Numbered from the stretch's first letter, positions 34,640 to 46,200 are shown. The stretch is 64,000 bases of DNA from Cladocopium goreaui (GCA_947184155.2 CAMXCT020006445.1:662723-726722); one strand, 5' to 3'. A program made the numbers and translations. Notes: generated from the letters alone by a model not told the origin.

Positions 34640-36310
34640 CGGCCCAAGGGCGCCACCCAGTACCATAAGTGGCACGCCTGCCACGCAAAACGACGGTAGA
34701 TGTGAGATTGTGCCACGCCTGCCACGTGAAACGAAGGTGGATGTCAGATTGTGCCACGCCTGCCACGCAAAGTGGCGCGGCGCCCCGGCGCCAAATCCCG
34801 GCCCAAGGGCGCCACCCAGTACCATCAGTGGCTCGCCTGCCACGCAAAACGACAGTAGATGTGAGTTTGTGCCACGCCTGCCACGTGAAACGAAGGTGGA
34901 TGTCAGATTGTGCCACGCCTGCCACGCAAAGTGGCGCGGCGCCCCGGCGCCAAATCCCGGCCCAAGGGCGCCACCCAGTGCCACCACGCAAAGTGGCACG
35001 CCTGCCACGCAAAACCCGACGCGTAAATCCCGGCAAGGGCGCCACCCAGTACCATAAGTGGCACGCCTTGTGCCACGCCTGCCACGTGAAACGAAGGTGG
35101 ATGTCAGGTTGTGCCACGCCTGCCACGAAAGTGGCGCGGCGCCCCGGCGCCAAATCCCGGCCCAAGGGCGCCACCCAGTACCATAAGTGGCACGCCTGCC
35201 ACGCAAAACGACGGTAGATGTGAGATTGTGCCACGCCCGCCACGTGAAACGAAGGTGGATGTCAGATTGTGCCACGCCTGCCACGCAAAGTGGCGCGGCG
35301 CCCCGGCGCCAAATCCCGGCCCAAGGGCGCCACCCAGTACCATCAGTGGCTCGCCTGCCACGCAAAACGACAGTAGATGTGAGTTTGTGCCACGCCTGCC
35401 ACGTGAAACGAAGGTGGATGTCAGGTTGTGCCACGCCTGTTGAAAGTGGCGCGGCGCCCCGGCAGCCAAATCCCTGGCCCAAGTGGCAGAGCGCCACCCG
35501 AGGCTTGGAAACCTCTTGGAGTATTTACGCGACATAAAGTGGGCACGCCTGCCACGCAAAACGACGGTAGATGTGAGATTGTGCCACGCCTGCCACGTGA
35601 AACGAAGGTGGATGTCAGGTTGTGCCACGCCTGCCACGCAAAGTGCCGCGGCGTCACAGGCGCCAAATCCCGGCCCAAGGGCGCCGCCCAGTACCATCTG
35701 TCCCACGCCTGCCACGCAAAACGACGGTAGATGTGACTTTGTGCCACGCCTGCCACGTGAAACGAAGGTGGATGTCAGGTTGTGCCACGCCTGCCACGCA
35801 AAGTGCCGCGGCGTCACAGGCGCCCAAGCCAGTCCAAGCGCGCCACGCAGTGCCATGAGTGCGACGCCTGCCACGTGAAACGAAGGTAGATGTGAGTTTG
35901 TGCCACGCCTGCCACGCGAAGTGCCGCGGCGTCACAGGCGCCCAAGCCAGTCCAAGCGCGCCACCCAATGCCATGAGTGCCACGCCTGCCACGTGAAACG
36001 AAGGTAGATGTGAGTTTGTGCCACGCCTGCCACGTGAAACGAAGGTGGATGTCAGGTTGTGCCACGCCTGCCACGCAAAGTGCCGCGGCGTCACAGGCGC
36101 CCAAGCCAGTCCAAGCGCGCCATCCAGTGCCATGAGTGCCACGCCTGCCACGCAAAACGACGGTAGATGTGAGTTAGTGCCCCAAGCGCGCCACACAGTA
36201 CCATGAGTGCCACGCCTGCCACGCAAAACGACGGTGGATGCGAGTTTTGTGCCACGCCTGCCACGTAAAACAAAGGTGGATGTCACCAAGTGCCATGCCT
36301 GCCACGGATG
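34640..36310. repeat. GC-rich satellite, higher-order unit about 160 bp
   Basis: The core TGCCACGCCTGCCACG recurs dozens of times with alternating tails (GTGAAACGAAGGTGGATGTC, CAAAACGACGGTAGATG, and a GGCGCCAAATCCCGGCCC block). Several frames stay open over hundreds of codons on both strands for lack of stop codons; I do not call a gene. Confidence 0.9.
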
Positions 36311-36570
36311 TCACCAAGTGTGTTTTTGTGTGTGTGTGTTGTGTGTGTGTGTTGTGTGTGTTGTTGTGTGTGTGTGAATGTCACCAAGTGTCTTTTGCGC
36401 GTGTGTGTGTGTGTTGTTGTGTTGTTGTGTGTGTGTTGTTGTGTGTTGTGTCTGTTGGTGTGTGTGTGTGTGCGTGTTGTGTGCGTGTTGTGTGTGTGTG
36501 TTGTTGTGTGTTGTGTCTGTTGGTGTGTGTGTGTGTGCGTGTGTGTTGTGTGTGTGTGTGTTGTGGTGAC
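36311..36570. repeat. TG/TTG microsatellite
   Basis: (TGTG)n and (TGTTG)n runs contain a duplicated segment of about 70 bp (near 36440 and 36505). Confidence 0.9.
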
Positions 36571-36790
36571 AAAGTGTATGTTGATAAAGCGTGTGTGGAC
36601 AAAGTGTTTGTGGACAAAGTGTTTGTGGACAAAGTGTTTGTGGACAAAGTGTGTGGTGACAAAGTGTGTGTGGACAAAGAGTGTATGTTGATAAAGCGTG
36701 TGTGGACAAAGTGTGTGGTGACAAAGTGTGTGTGGACAAAGTGTTTTGGACAAAGTGTTTGTTGATAAAGTGTGTGTGGACAAAGTGTGG
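36570..36790. repeat. 15-bp tandem repeat, GTGTTTGTGGACAAA type
   Basis: About 14 units of 15 bp with variants (GTGTGTGGTGACAAA). In one plus frame it reads as a five-residue VDKVC-like repeat. A GGA-rich stretch follows to 36830. Confidence 0.9.
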
Positions 36791-37128
36791 AGGAGGGCGG
36801 AGGAGGAGAAGGCGGAGGAGGAGCCCGGGATACAGAATCAAAAACAAGAACCCCACACAAAGATGTGGGGAAAAATAGATGGTGATTATTTCCATAGCAA
36901 ACTGTTTTCCATTACCAGAGGCCTCTGAATGGATGGACATGAATGATCCATCAACAATCATCCTCATTCATGGATCATTGTTAATTATGAATGTCATGAT
37001 CTATGATAATCACCGCTCATGAACCTCATGTTTCATTTAAACATTCCCTAAGCACCAGTCACCAGAAGTTCCATCACAGCCACTGTCGATCCAGCAACCC
37101 AACAGCCCCAGCAGTTGGATATCCAAAA

Positions 37129-37266
37129 TGAAAAGCAGCGGGCACTATATTTTCCACCTTGAAATTGAGCCTCCAAGGTCAGTTCAAACTGTGCTGTGTC
37201 ATCCTTGCGCAGTGGTCATGCATCACATGCTGCCAGAGCTGAATGTGGTTTCAGGGAATTTCAACA
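37129..37266 (-). repeat. 3' LTR of copia element
   Basis: This is the left-hand copy of the 138-bp LTR, preceded by CAAAA at 37124-37128. On the element's own strand it follows a G-rich stretch at 37267-37285. The reading frame that would leave pol if the nested foldback were removed runs into this LTR. Confidence 0.92.
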
Positions 37267-37285
37267 CGCCCCTCACAGCTCTGGC
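37267..37285 (-). other. Candidate polypurine tract
   Basis: On the element strand the bases just before the 3' LTR read GAGCTGTGAGGGGCG, ending in a run of purines. It is short and interrupted, so only its position supports the call. Confidence 0.45.
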
Positions 37286-37849
37286 GTAACATTCTTTACA
37301 TGCTTTAACCTCTGTTCTTTGATTGTGATAGTTTGGTTTTTGAAAATGATAGTTTCATTTTGTGTGCCATGGAAAGTAAAAAACACAACATTTTTTAGAG
37401 TTTTGTTTTTAATGTGCTGGAAATGATAGTTTAATGACATTTGTGATATATTAACATAAAGCTATTCATGAATATCTTGGAGGACTATATGTGACACACA
37501 CCTTGGAATACCTTGGATCTTGAAGCATCAACATACATATTAGATTAGCCTTAGCTATCTAAGTTTTGCTTAAAATAAGATCACTCTCCAAAACTTTGTT
37601 TTGCAAAAAAAACATTGATTTTGACTCAGGTGACTAAGGTTTCATGCATGGGTAGTAAACCCTGAACAAGGGTTCTAGCCCTGAATAAGGGCATGGGTGG
37701 GAATGGGCAGGCAGGAATATTGCAACTCAGCCACAATTTTCAGATCATGTAATATATTTTTTTCATCGAATAAGTTTTGACATGGAACTATCTGGGACTT
37801 GGCCTTCCTTGTCTTGGATGCCCATCTCAAAACTTAGATTCATAATTTC

Positions 37850-38310
37850 CATGGTTTTGAAGTGGATCCATCTGAGACTTGGTCTTCCTTGTCTTAGATG
37901 CCAATTTCAAAACTTGTTTTTTATGGATCCATCTGAGACTTGGCCTTCCTTGTCTTAGATGCCAATTTCAAAGCTGGGTTTCATGTTTTTCCCAAGTTTT
38001 GAAATGGATTCATCTGAGACTTGGCCTTCCTTGTCTTAGATGCCAATTTCAAGACTTGGTTTCATGTTTTTCCCGAGTTTTGAAATGGATCCATCTGAGA
38101 CTTGGCCTTCCTTGTCTTAGATGCCAATTTCAAAACTTGGTTTCATGGTTTTCCCGAGTTTTGAAATGGATCCATCTGAGACTTGGTCTTCCTTGTCTTA
38201 GATGCCAATTTCAAAACTTGGTTTCATAGCTTCCCAGGTTTTGAAATGGATCCATCTGAGACTTGGCCTTCCTTGTCTTAGATGCCAATTTCAAAACTTG
38301 GTTTCATTTT
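37850..38310 (+). repeat. 81-bp tandem repeats in left foldback arm
   Basis: Units carrying GGATCCATCTGAGACTTGG and a following CTTAGATGCCAATTTCAAA segment recur about six times. The mirror array is at 42370-42830. Confidence 0.8.
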
Positions 38311-39442
38311 TTTTCATTGTTTTCACTCTGTTGGTACTTGGTTGTTTTTCATTCTGTGCGCATGTTCTGGACTCGTGGGTTACTGTTTCAGAACTTGGAT
38401 GCCCCCAAGGTTAGACTGGGCTTAAATAGACCGACCATACACTTAAATTCAGCAAATTTCCATGTCCCCCAGACTGGGTTTTCCCGAATTCTGTTCCTAA
38501 TGGAGTGGATTCTTTGACATTCCGATCCCCCATCTGGTCACAAAAATACGGGTTATTCAAAATTGTCTTATCCAAGGTTTGTTCATAGAGTTGGTTTCTC
38601 AGTGACTTGTTTTGGTCATACAATTGAATGCTTCAAGACTTCGTCGTCCAAGTGTTGGTCAAAAAACACATTTCCCCGGGACTGGTTATTTTACTTTTTT
38701 TCCTTAGAGTTGGGTTCTCCATCATAACTTGTTTGTCCAGTTTGGGTCATAGACAAGAATCGTTCAAGGCTTGGCTGTCCATAATGTCTTGGTCATGCAA
38801 CTGGATTTCCCAAGACTCGCTACTTTCAAAGTTTTTATCATATAACAGACAAGAAATACTAGGTTCAAGACTTGGCTTTCCAAGTCTTGGTCATAGAATT
38901 AACTTGGTTTTCCAAGTCTTGGTCAAAGAAATAACATGTTGAGGGCTTTGTTTTCCAAGTGTTGGTCACAAAGACTCTCATAGACTTAACATGTTCAAAA
39001 ACTTGGCTTTCCAAATTTGGTCATCAATACTTCAAGAGATGGCGCTCCAGTCTTATTCAAAAAAAACATGTTCAAAGCCAACAGTTTTTCTTAAATCTTT
39101 TTAAAAGAAACTAAAAGTTCAAAGAAAGAAGCACTAACCATTGGGAAAAAAGAATCAAGTCTCTGGACCTCATTTTCTCAGTGATGAAATTCAAAAAATA
39201 TCTTTTTCACAGAGCAGTTTCATGAAAAATATGAGATTCCGGAAGGACACTGCCAGTGCCAAGTCTCTGAACCCCATTTTCTCTGTGATGAAGTCTAAAA
39301 CACAGAGAAAATGTGTCTTTTTCACAGAGCAGTTTCATAAAAAATATGAGATTCCAGAAGGACACTGCCAGTGCCAAGTCTCTGAACCTCATTATCTTTG
39401 TACAGTTGCTGCTGAACACATCCAGCTATTTTTTTAAAATCA

Positions 39443-39890
39443 TATTTTCATTAAGATAATGAGGTTCGAAGACTTGGCACTGGCAGTGTCCACCAGTGCC
39501 AAGTCTCTCAACCTCATTATCTTTTTACAGTTGCTGCTGAACACATCCAGCTATTTTTTTTACAAACAGATTTTCATTAAGATAATGAGGTTCGAAGACT
39601 TGGCACTAGCAGTGTCCACCAGTGCCAAGTCTCTCAACCTCATTATCTTTTTACAGTTGCTGCTGAACACATCCAGCTATTTTTTTACAAACAGATTTTC
39701 ATTAAGATAATGAGGTTCGAAGACTTGGCACTAGCAGTGTCCACCAGTGCCAAGTCTCTCAACCTCATTATCTTTTTACAGTTGCTGCTGAACACATCCA
39801 GCTATTTTTTTACAAACAGATTTTTCATTAAGATAATGAGGTTCGAAGACTTGGAACTAGCAGTGTCCACCAGTGCCAAGTCTCTCAACC
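39443..39890 (+). repeat. 126-bp tandem repeats, four units, each an internal hairpin
   Basis: Units start near 39459, 39585, 39710 and 39837. Each contains ATAATGAGGTT and, about 55 bp on, its complement AACCTCATTAT, with GACTTGGCACT and AGTGCCAAGTC nested inside. The 126-bp length is a multiple of three, so long reading frames appear across it on both strands; I regard these as by-products. Confidence 0.85.
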
Positions 39891-40409
39891 TCATTTTTTT
39901 GACATCAGACCTTGTGCTTGATGCACATGCTGTCACAGACAAGACCATGATCTGAGCATCAAACAGCAATCAACTGCGTCATCCACCTCAGGGTTCCCTG
40001 AGCCAGTGAACTTGTCGATGGCCCATTGCATGACTCTGTCACAGACCTGCTTGACATCTGGTGACTGACGGCTGGCAGCCATAGTCGAAAATGAAGTGAA
40101 GCAGCCTAGGAGCAATAAGCTTTTGAGCCGCAAACCTGTGGAGGCATAATGATCTCAAGTACTAGTGCCAAGAGTTGCAACACAGAGTCAACCCTCTAGA
40201 CTTGGCACTGGCAGTGCCTGCCAGTGCCAAGTCTCTAAGTTACATCAAAATAGCTTACCAAATGTTCAGGGTTAGAAGAGAGACCTACAGACTTGGTAAG
40301 CTACTTTGATGGAATTTAGAGACTTGGCACTGGCACACACTGCCAGTGCCAAGTCTAGAGGTCAAAAGTCACCTCCTCAGACTTGGCCTAACCACTTGAC
40401 ATCACTAAG
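39891..40409. other. Centre (loop) of the foldback, with short inverted repeats
   Basis: This stretch is not part of the long arms. It carries further GACTTGGCACTGGCA / TGCCAGTGCCAAGTC hairpins at about 40200-40235 and 40321-40355. A 66-codon minus frame (39933-40133) begins with a hydrophobic, signal-peptide-like stretch (MRLKSLLLLGCFTSF) and has four Cys; I do not recognise it and it may not be a gene. Confidence 0.6.
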
Positions 40410-41115
40410 ATAATGAGGTTCAGAGACTTGGCACTGGTGGACACTGCCAGTGCCAAGTCTTTGAACCTCATTATCTTAATGAAAATCTGTTTGTAAAAAA
40501 ATAGCTGGATGTGTTCAGCAGCAACTGTAAAAAGATAATGAGGTTGAGAGACTTGGCACTGGTGGACACTGCTAGTGCCAAGTCTTCGAACCTCATTATC
40601 TTAATGAAAATCTGTTTGTAAAAAAAATAGCTGGATGTGTTCAGCAGCAACTGTAAAAAGATAATGAGGTTGAGAGACTTGGCACTGGTGGACACTGCTA
40701 GTGCCAAGTCTTCGAACCTCATTATCTTAATGAAAATCTGTTTGTAAAAAAAATAGCTGGACGTGTTCAGCAGCAACTGTAAAAAGATAATGAGGTTGAG
40801 AGACTTGGCACTGGTGGACACTGCTAGTGCCAAGTCTTCGAACCTCATTATCTTAATGAAAATCTGCTTGTAAAAAAATAGCTGGATGTGTTCAGCAGCA
40901 ACTGTAAAAAGATAATGAGGTTGAGAGACTTGGCACTGGTGGACACTGCTAGTGCCAAGTCTTCGAACCTCATTATCTTAATGAAAATATGTTTGTAAAA
41001 AAAATAGCTGGATGTGTTCAGCAGCAACTGTAAAAAGATAATGAGGTTGAGAGACTTGGCACTGGTGGACACTGCCAGTGCCAAGTCTTCGAACCTCATT
41101 ATCTTAATGAAAATA
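40410..41115 (-). repeat. 126-bp tandem repeats, about six units (inverted copy)
   Basis: These are the same hairpin units as 39443-39890 on the opposite strand. The outermost unit differs slightly and the copy number differs from the left arm, which points to expansion or contraction after the palindrome formed. Confidence 0.85.
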
Positions 41116-42369
41116 TGATTGTAAAAAAATAGCTGGATGTGTTCAGCAGCAACTGTACAAAGATAATGAGGTTCAGAGACTTGGCACTGGCAGTGTCCTC
41201 CCAGAATCTCATATGTTTCTTGAAACTGCTCTGTGAGAAAAAAAAGTTTTCTTTGTGTTTTTTAAAACTTCATCACAGAGAAAATGGGGTTCAGAGACTT
41301 GGCACTGGCAGTGTCCTTCTGGAATCTCATATTTTTTATGAAACTGCTCTGTGAAAAAGACACATTTTCTCTGTGTTTTAGACTTCATCACAGAGAAAAT
41401 GGGGTTCAGAGACTTGGCACTGGCAGTGTCCTTCCGGAATCTCATATTTTTCATGAAACTGCTCTGTGAAAAAGATATTTTTTGAATTTCATCACTGAGA
41501 AAATGAGGTCCAGAGACTTGATTCTTTTTTCCCAATGGTTAGTGCTTCTTTCTTTGAACTTTTAGTTTCTTTAAAAAAGATTTAAGAAAAACTGTTGGCT
41601 TTGAACATGTTTTTTTGAATAAGACTGGAACGCCATCTCTTGAAGTATTGATGACCAAATTTGGAAAGCCAAGTTTTTGAACATGTTAAGTCTATGAGAG
41701 TCTTTGTGACCAACACTTGGAAAACAAAGTCCTCAACATGTTATTTCTTTGACCAAGACTTGGAAAACCAAGTTAATTCTATGACCAAGACTTGGAAAGC
41801 CAAGTCTTGAACCTTGTATTTCTTGTCTGTTATATGATAAAAACTTTGAAAGTAGCGAGTCTTGGGAAATCCAGTTGCATGACCAAGACATTATGGACAG
41901 CCAAGCCTTGAACGATTCTTGTCTATGACCCAAACTGGACAAACAAGTTATGATGGAGAACCTGGCCCAACTCTAAGGAAAAAAAGTAAAATAACCAGTC
42001 CCGGGGAAATGTGTTTTTTGACCAACACTTGGACGACGAAGTCTTGAAGCATTCAATTGTATGACCAAAACAAGTCACTGAGAAACCAACTCTATGAACA
42101 AACCTTGGATAAGACAATTTTGAATAACCCGTATTTTTGTGACCAGATGGGGAATCGGAATGTCAAAGAATCCAATCCATTAGGAACAGAATTCGGGAAA
42201 ACCCAGTCTGGGGGACATGGAAATTTTCTGAATTTAAGTGTATGGTCGGTCTATTTAAGCCCAGTCTAACCTTGGGGGCATCCAAGTTCTGAAACAGTAA
42301 CCCACGAGTCCAGAACATGCGCACAGAATGAAAAACAACCAAGTACCAACAGAGTGAAAACAATAAAAA

Positions 42370-42830
42370 AAAATGAAACCAAGTTTTGAAATTGGCATCT
42401 AAGACAAGGAAGGCCAAGTCTCAGATGGATCCATTTCAAAACCTGGGAAGCTATGAAACCAAGTTTTGAAATTGGCATCTAAGACAAGGAAGACCAAGTC
42501 TCAGATGGATCCATTTCAAAACTCGGGAAAACCATGAAACCAAGTTTTGAAATTGGCATCTAAGACAAGGAAGGCCAAGTCTCAGATGGATCCATTTCAA
42601 AACTCGGGAAAAACATGAAACCAAGTCTTGAAATTGGCATCTAAGACAAGGAAGGCCAAGTCTCAGATGGATCCATTTCAAAACTTGGGAAAACCATGAA
42701 ATCAGTCTTGAAATTGGCATCTAAGACAAGGAAGGCCAAGTCTCAGATGGATCCATAAAAAACAAGTTTTGAAATTGGCATCTAAGACAAGGAAGACCAA
42801 GTCTCAGATGGATCCACTTCAAAACCATGG
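42370..42830 (-). repeat. 81-bp tandem repeats in right foldback arm
   Basis: This is the inverted copy of 37850-38310 with the same unit and nearly the same number of units. Confidence 0.8.
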
Positions 42831-43253
42831 AAATTATGAATCTAATTTTTGAGATGGGCATCCAAGACAAGGAAGGCCAAGTCCCAGATAGTTCCATGTC
42901 AAAACTTATTCGATGAAAACAATATATTACATGATCTGAAAATTGTGGCTGAGTTGCAATATTCCTGCCTGCCCATTCCCACCCATGCCCTTATTCAGGG
43001 CTAGAACCCTTGTTCAGGGTTTACTACCCATGCATGAAACCTTAGTCACCTGAGTCAAAATCAATGTTTTTTTTTGCAAAGCAAAGTTTTGGAGAGTGAT
43101 CTTATTTTAAGCAAAACTTAGATAGCTAAGGCTAATCTAATATGTATGTTGATGCTTCAAGATCCAAGGTATTTCAAGGTGTGTGTCACATATAGTCCTC
43201 CAAGATATTCATGATTAGCTTTATGTTAATATATCACAAATGTCATTAAACTA

Positions 43254-46200
43254 TCATTTCCAGCACATTAAAAACAAAACTCTAAAAAATGTTGTGTTTT
43301 TACTTTCCATGGCACACAAAATGAAACTATCATTTTCAAAAACCAAACTATCACAATCAAAGAACAGAGGTTCTTTATATTTCTTTGCGCTGGATGATGC
43401 CGGTGGCATGGTGTATTTACACCCTACCATGTGAAAAACTCGTCCAAATTCGGTGACGACCAGTTCCATGTCTTCAAGTCTGGCGACTGCATGCTGAATC
43501 TTTCGATCCTCAACCTTGTCTCGTTCCATATCTGTTTCAGCAATTGCCAGATTTATCCTTTCTTCAATGAGCTCTGACATGTTCTCCTGCAAGTGCTCTA
43601 ACTCAAGTTCAAGATCTATCTTGTCTTGAAGCAGCTCATCGATCCTTTTCTCTCTGATTTCGATCTCGTCTCTCAACTCGTTGATGGTTCTTTGCTCGTC
43701 ACTTTCTTCTGGCTCTTGTCTCCTTTTCCAAATGCACTTCATGCACTTGAAGCAAAAACACGCAACCAGGCTCAAGGCTCCGAAAATGAAAACAACGCTG
43801 CATGCCAGGAACAAAATGTTCCAATTCACCTCACCGTCCAAAGCTTCTTCAGTTGATGGTGTCAAAACATCACATCCACTTTCCAGCTTCTGACCATGAT
43901 TCACATCCACCATGGACAAGGCAACAATCATCGCAAGTCTTGCTGCTGTTCCACCTCCTTTTGATCTCTTTGCAACCTCAATCCTCAGCTTTCTCTTTGA
44001 TTCGATTTCCTCAAACTCTTGCTTTCCCACGCGCTCATCCACGTGGTCAACCATCTTCATCATGTACCTCAGTCCTAGCAATCTTGCTTTTGACATTGGT
44101 TTTGTGCCTGCATCTGCTGGGTTGATCTCTGTGGGAATTGGTGTCAGTCGCACCTTCTTCTGTGTCACTTTCTGCTGGAGCCACAGCAGATTTGCTTCTA
44201 TGTGTCTGATGCGTCCTATGCCGATCCTTCCAGCCAGTGCTCTGGCTGCTGAGGAGTCTGACCGGCACACAAGTTTGCATGTTGAGCCGCACACGAATGC
44301 CCAACAATGCTGCAGGAAGAGTGCTTCACTTACTCCTCCCACCATGCAGACATACTCTGACTCTCCAGAGCTAAGTGCCACACAGCGCTGACCGCGCACA
44401 TATGACTCCACCAGGTTGCCGTCCAGGTAGATCTGCACTGACGACAGCGACTTTCGTGTGGCCTTGTTTCCTGCATAGTCTGCATCACAGACCACTTCCA
44501 TCAGGTGCTCATCCTTTTCATCATCATCTGCTGAGCTTCCATTCACATTGAGCATGCTTCGTCCTCCTTGGACTGTGTCCATCTTCAGGCCATCGTATGC
44601 TGTGCCTTGTAAGTATCGGCAGACATGCTTGACTGCCTTCCATGCTGCTTGTGTTGGCTCCTTCATGAATGCTGAGAGGCCTTGTGTGACGTACTGCACG
44701 TCTGGTCTGTCAGGTGCTATGTAGAGAAGCTTCCCCACACAGCTCCTGAACAGTGCTGCTTCCTCCTCTCCCAGCTTCTCATCCTCTTTGCTGAGTGTGT
44801 TGAAGTTTGTTGCGCATGGTGTGCTTTTGTCCTTCTGGCCTTTGACACCTGCATGCTTGACCACCTGCATGATGTGCTCATCATCAGGTCTTATGGTCAC
44901 ACCATCTTCCATCATTTCCATCTTTCGCTTCAGGTAGCTGACTCTTTCATTGACTCCAAAGGGTCCTTTCTTTTCCAGCTGCCATCCTTCATCCTTCTCC
45001 AAGTGTCCAAGGAACTTCATTGCCAACGCTTCATCGCCAACCAACATGAGATCATCCACATGAATGGTGGCATAGAGCCTGTGCCCTTCCTCATGGCTCT
45101 TCTTCTTCATCCTCATCAGCGTTGGTTGCATGGAATCGCTCTCCATGCCATATTTCTCTGCTTTCTCCTTGAACTCATGGAACCATTTGCTGGCTGCTGT
45201 TCTTTGCCCTGGGAGCACCTTGCCCAGCTTGTATCTTTTCCCTTCTCTGGTGACCATTGCTTTCTCATCCTTTGGCTGGTCGACCATCAAGAAGGCATCC
45301 TTGATGTCAACTGTCCACACACCCATGTTCTTGTCCATCAGCGCTCTGTGCAACATCAGCTTCACTATGCCGTACGCTGATGTGGGTGCAAATGCTTCGT
45401 CTGTGAAGACAGACCACTTGTACTGCCTGGCCACCAGTCTTGCTCGCCTGAACCATCCTCCTTTCTCAAGCCTGTGCTTCCATGTGATCACCATCTTTGT
45501 TGTGATCTCATATGCTCCTTCTTCAGTTTCTTCTTCATCCTGCATGGGCTTCAGCACTCCCATGGCTATCAGCCTTGCTTCTTCTTCTTCCTCTGCTGCT
45601 GCATCGAGTGTTGCTAACTCCTCAGGTGACAGCTTGGGTGGCTTATCGTCTTCATCGTTGATGACATCATCACCTTCAAAGGTGTTTGTGATCTCCTCCA
45701 TCACGATGTCATCTTCATGATCTTCATCACCGTCTGGGGTGTCTTTATACACCCTTCTGATGCGCTTCATCTCACCTTCACCCTCTGGGGCTTGGTCTTC
45801 TGCAGTCCTCTTTGGATGCGATGTGTCTTGGTACATCCGCACCACTTCATCATGAGCCATCCTTTGCTTCTTTGGGCTTTCTTCTTGCTCTGTTGCTTCG
45901 TACTTTCTGGACATGCCGTGTCCAGGCAGTGGCATTGTGTGTTGTGCACCTGTTGATGATGATGCCGATGATGCACTTGCTGCTGGTCCTTGTTGTTGCA
46001 TCGGGATCTGTGTCCCTTGTGTTGTTGCTTGCCCTTGTGTGGCTGCTACACTTGGTGTTCCAAGTGTTGTTGTTGTTGTGTCAGCTGGTGCCCTCGGTGT
46101 TTGTGGTGCTGGTATACCTGCGGCTGCAGGTGTTGCCGGTGCTGCTCCACCTGGTGCTCCAGGTGTTGTTGGTGCTGCTGTTGGCAACGGTGTGGCTGCT

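Larger units (their letters stand above)
29555..36880. mobile_element. 7.3-kb repeat-rich insertion block splitting a family-A-like TIR element
   Basis: To the left, 29531-29560 resembles the beginning of a family A element (GGTAAACGAACATAGCTATGG). To the right, 36870-36925 resembles its other end (GGTGATTATTTCCATAGC ... ATTACCAGAGG). Between them the base composition is more balanced than the surroundings and the content is tandem repeats plus several reading frames. A large insertion into an older TIR element is the simplest reading. No transposase, integrase or polymerase was recognised in it. Confidence 0.5.
37307..39890 (+). repeat. Left arm of foldback element
   Basis: This arm is matched in inverted orientation by about 40410-43372. 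It carries a unique outer part, then 81-bp repeats (37850-38310), a unique middle, and 126-bp hairpin repeats (39443-39890, four units). It is shorter than the right arm mainly because it has fewer 126-bp units. Confidence 0.85.
37307..43372. mobile_element. Foldback (giant palindrome) element nested in the retrotransposon
   Basis: The sequence from 37307 inward is repeated as its reverse complement from 43372 inward: the arm beginning AACCTCTGTTCTTTG on the left ends CAAAGAACAGAGGTT on the right. Arms run to about 39890 and from about 40410, with a roughly 500-bp asymmetric centre. CTTT occurs just outside both outer ends (37303-37306, 43373-43376), a possible 4-bp target duplication. The arms contain 81-bp and 126-bp tandem repeats and very many GACTTGG/CCAAGTC motifs. 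No transposase is visible, so it would be non-autonomous. Confidence 0.85.
40410..43372 (-). repeat. Right arm of foldback element
   Basis: This is the inverted copy of 37307-39890, with about six 126-bp units instead of four. Its outer end supplies the last codons and stop of the present gag-pol frame. Confidence 0.85.

Noticed and set aside
34056..36289. Frames of 200-395 codons over the GC-rich satellite
   Set aside because: Several overlapping frames on both strands are open at once because the unit lacks stops; no start context or domain supports one of them.
36238..36967. Cys/Val-rich and His/Thr-rich frames over the TG microsatellite
   Set aside because: Translation of dinucleotide repeats; no independent evidence.
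39459..41099. 83-125-codon frames across the 126-bp repeats
   Set aside because: They repeat because the unit is a multiple of three; both strands are open and the sequence is hairpin DNA within a foldback element.
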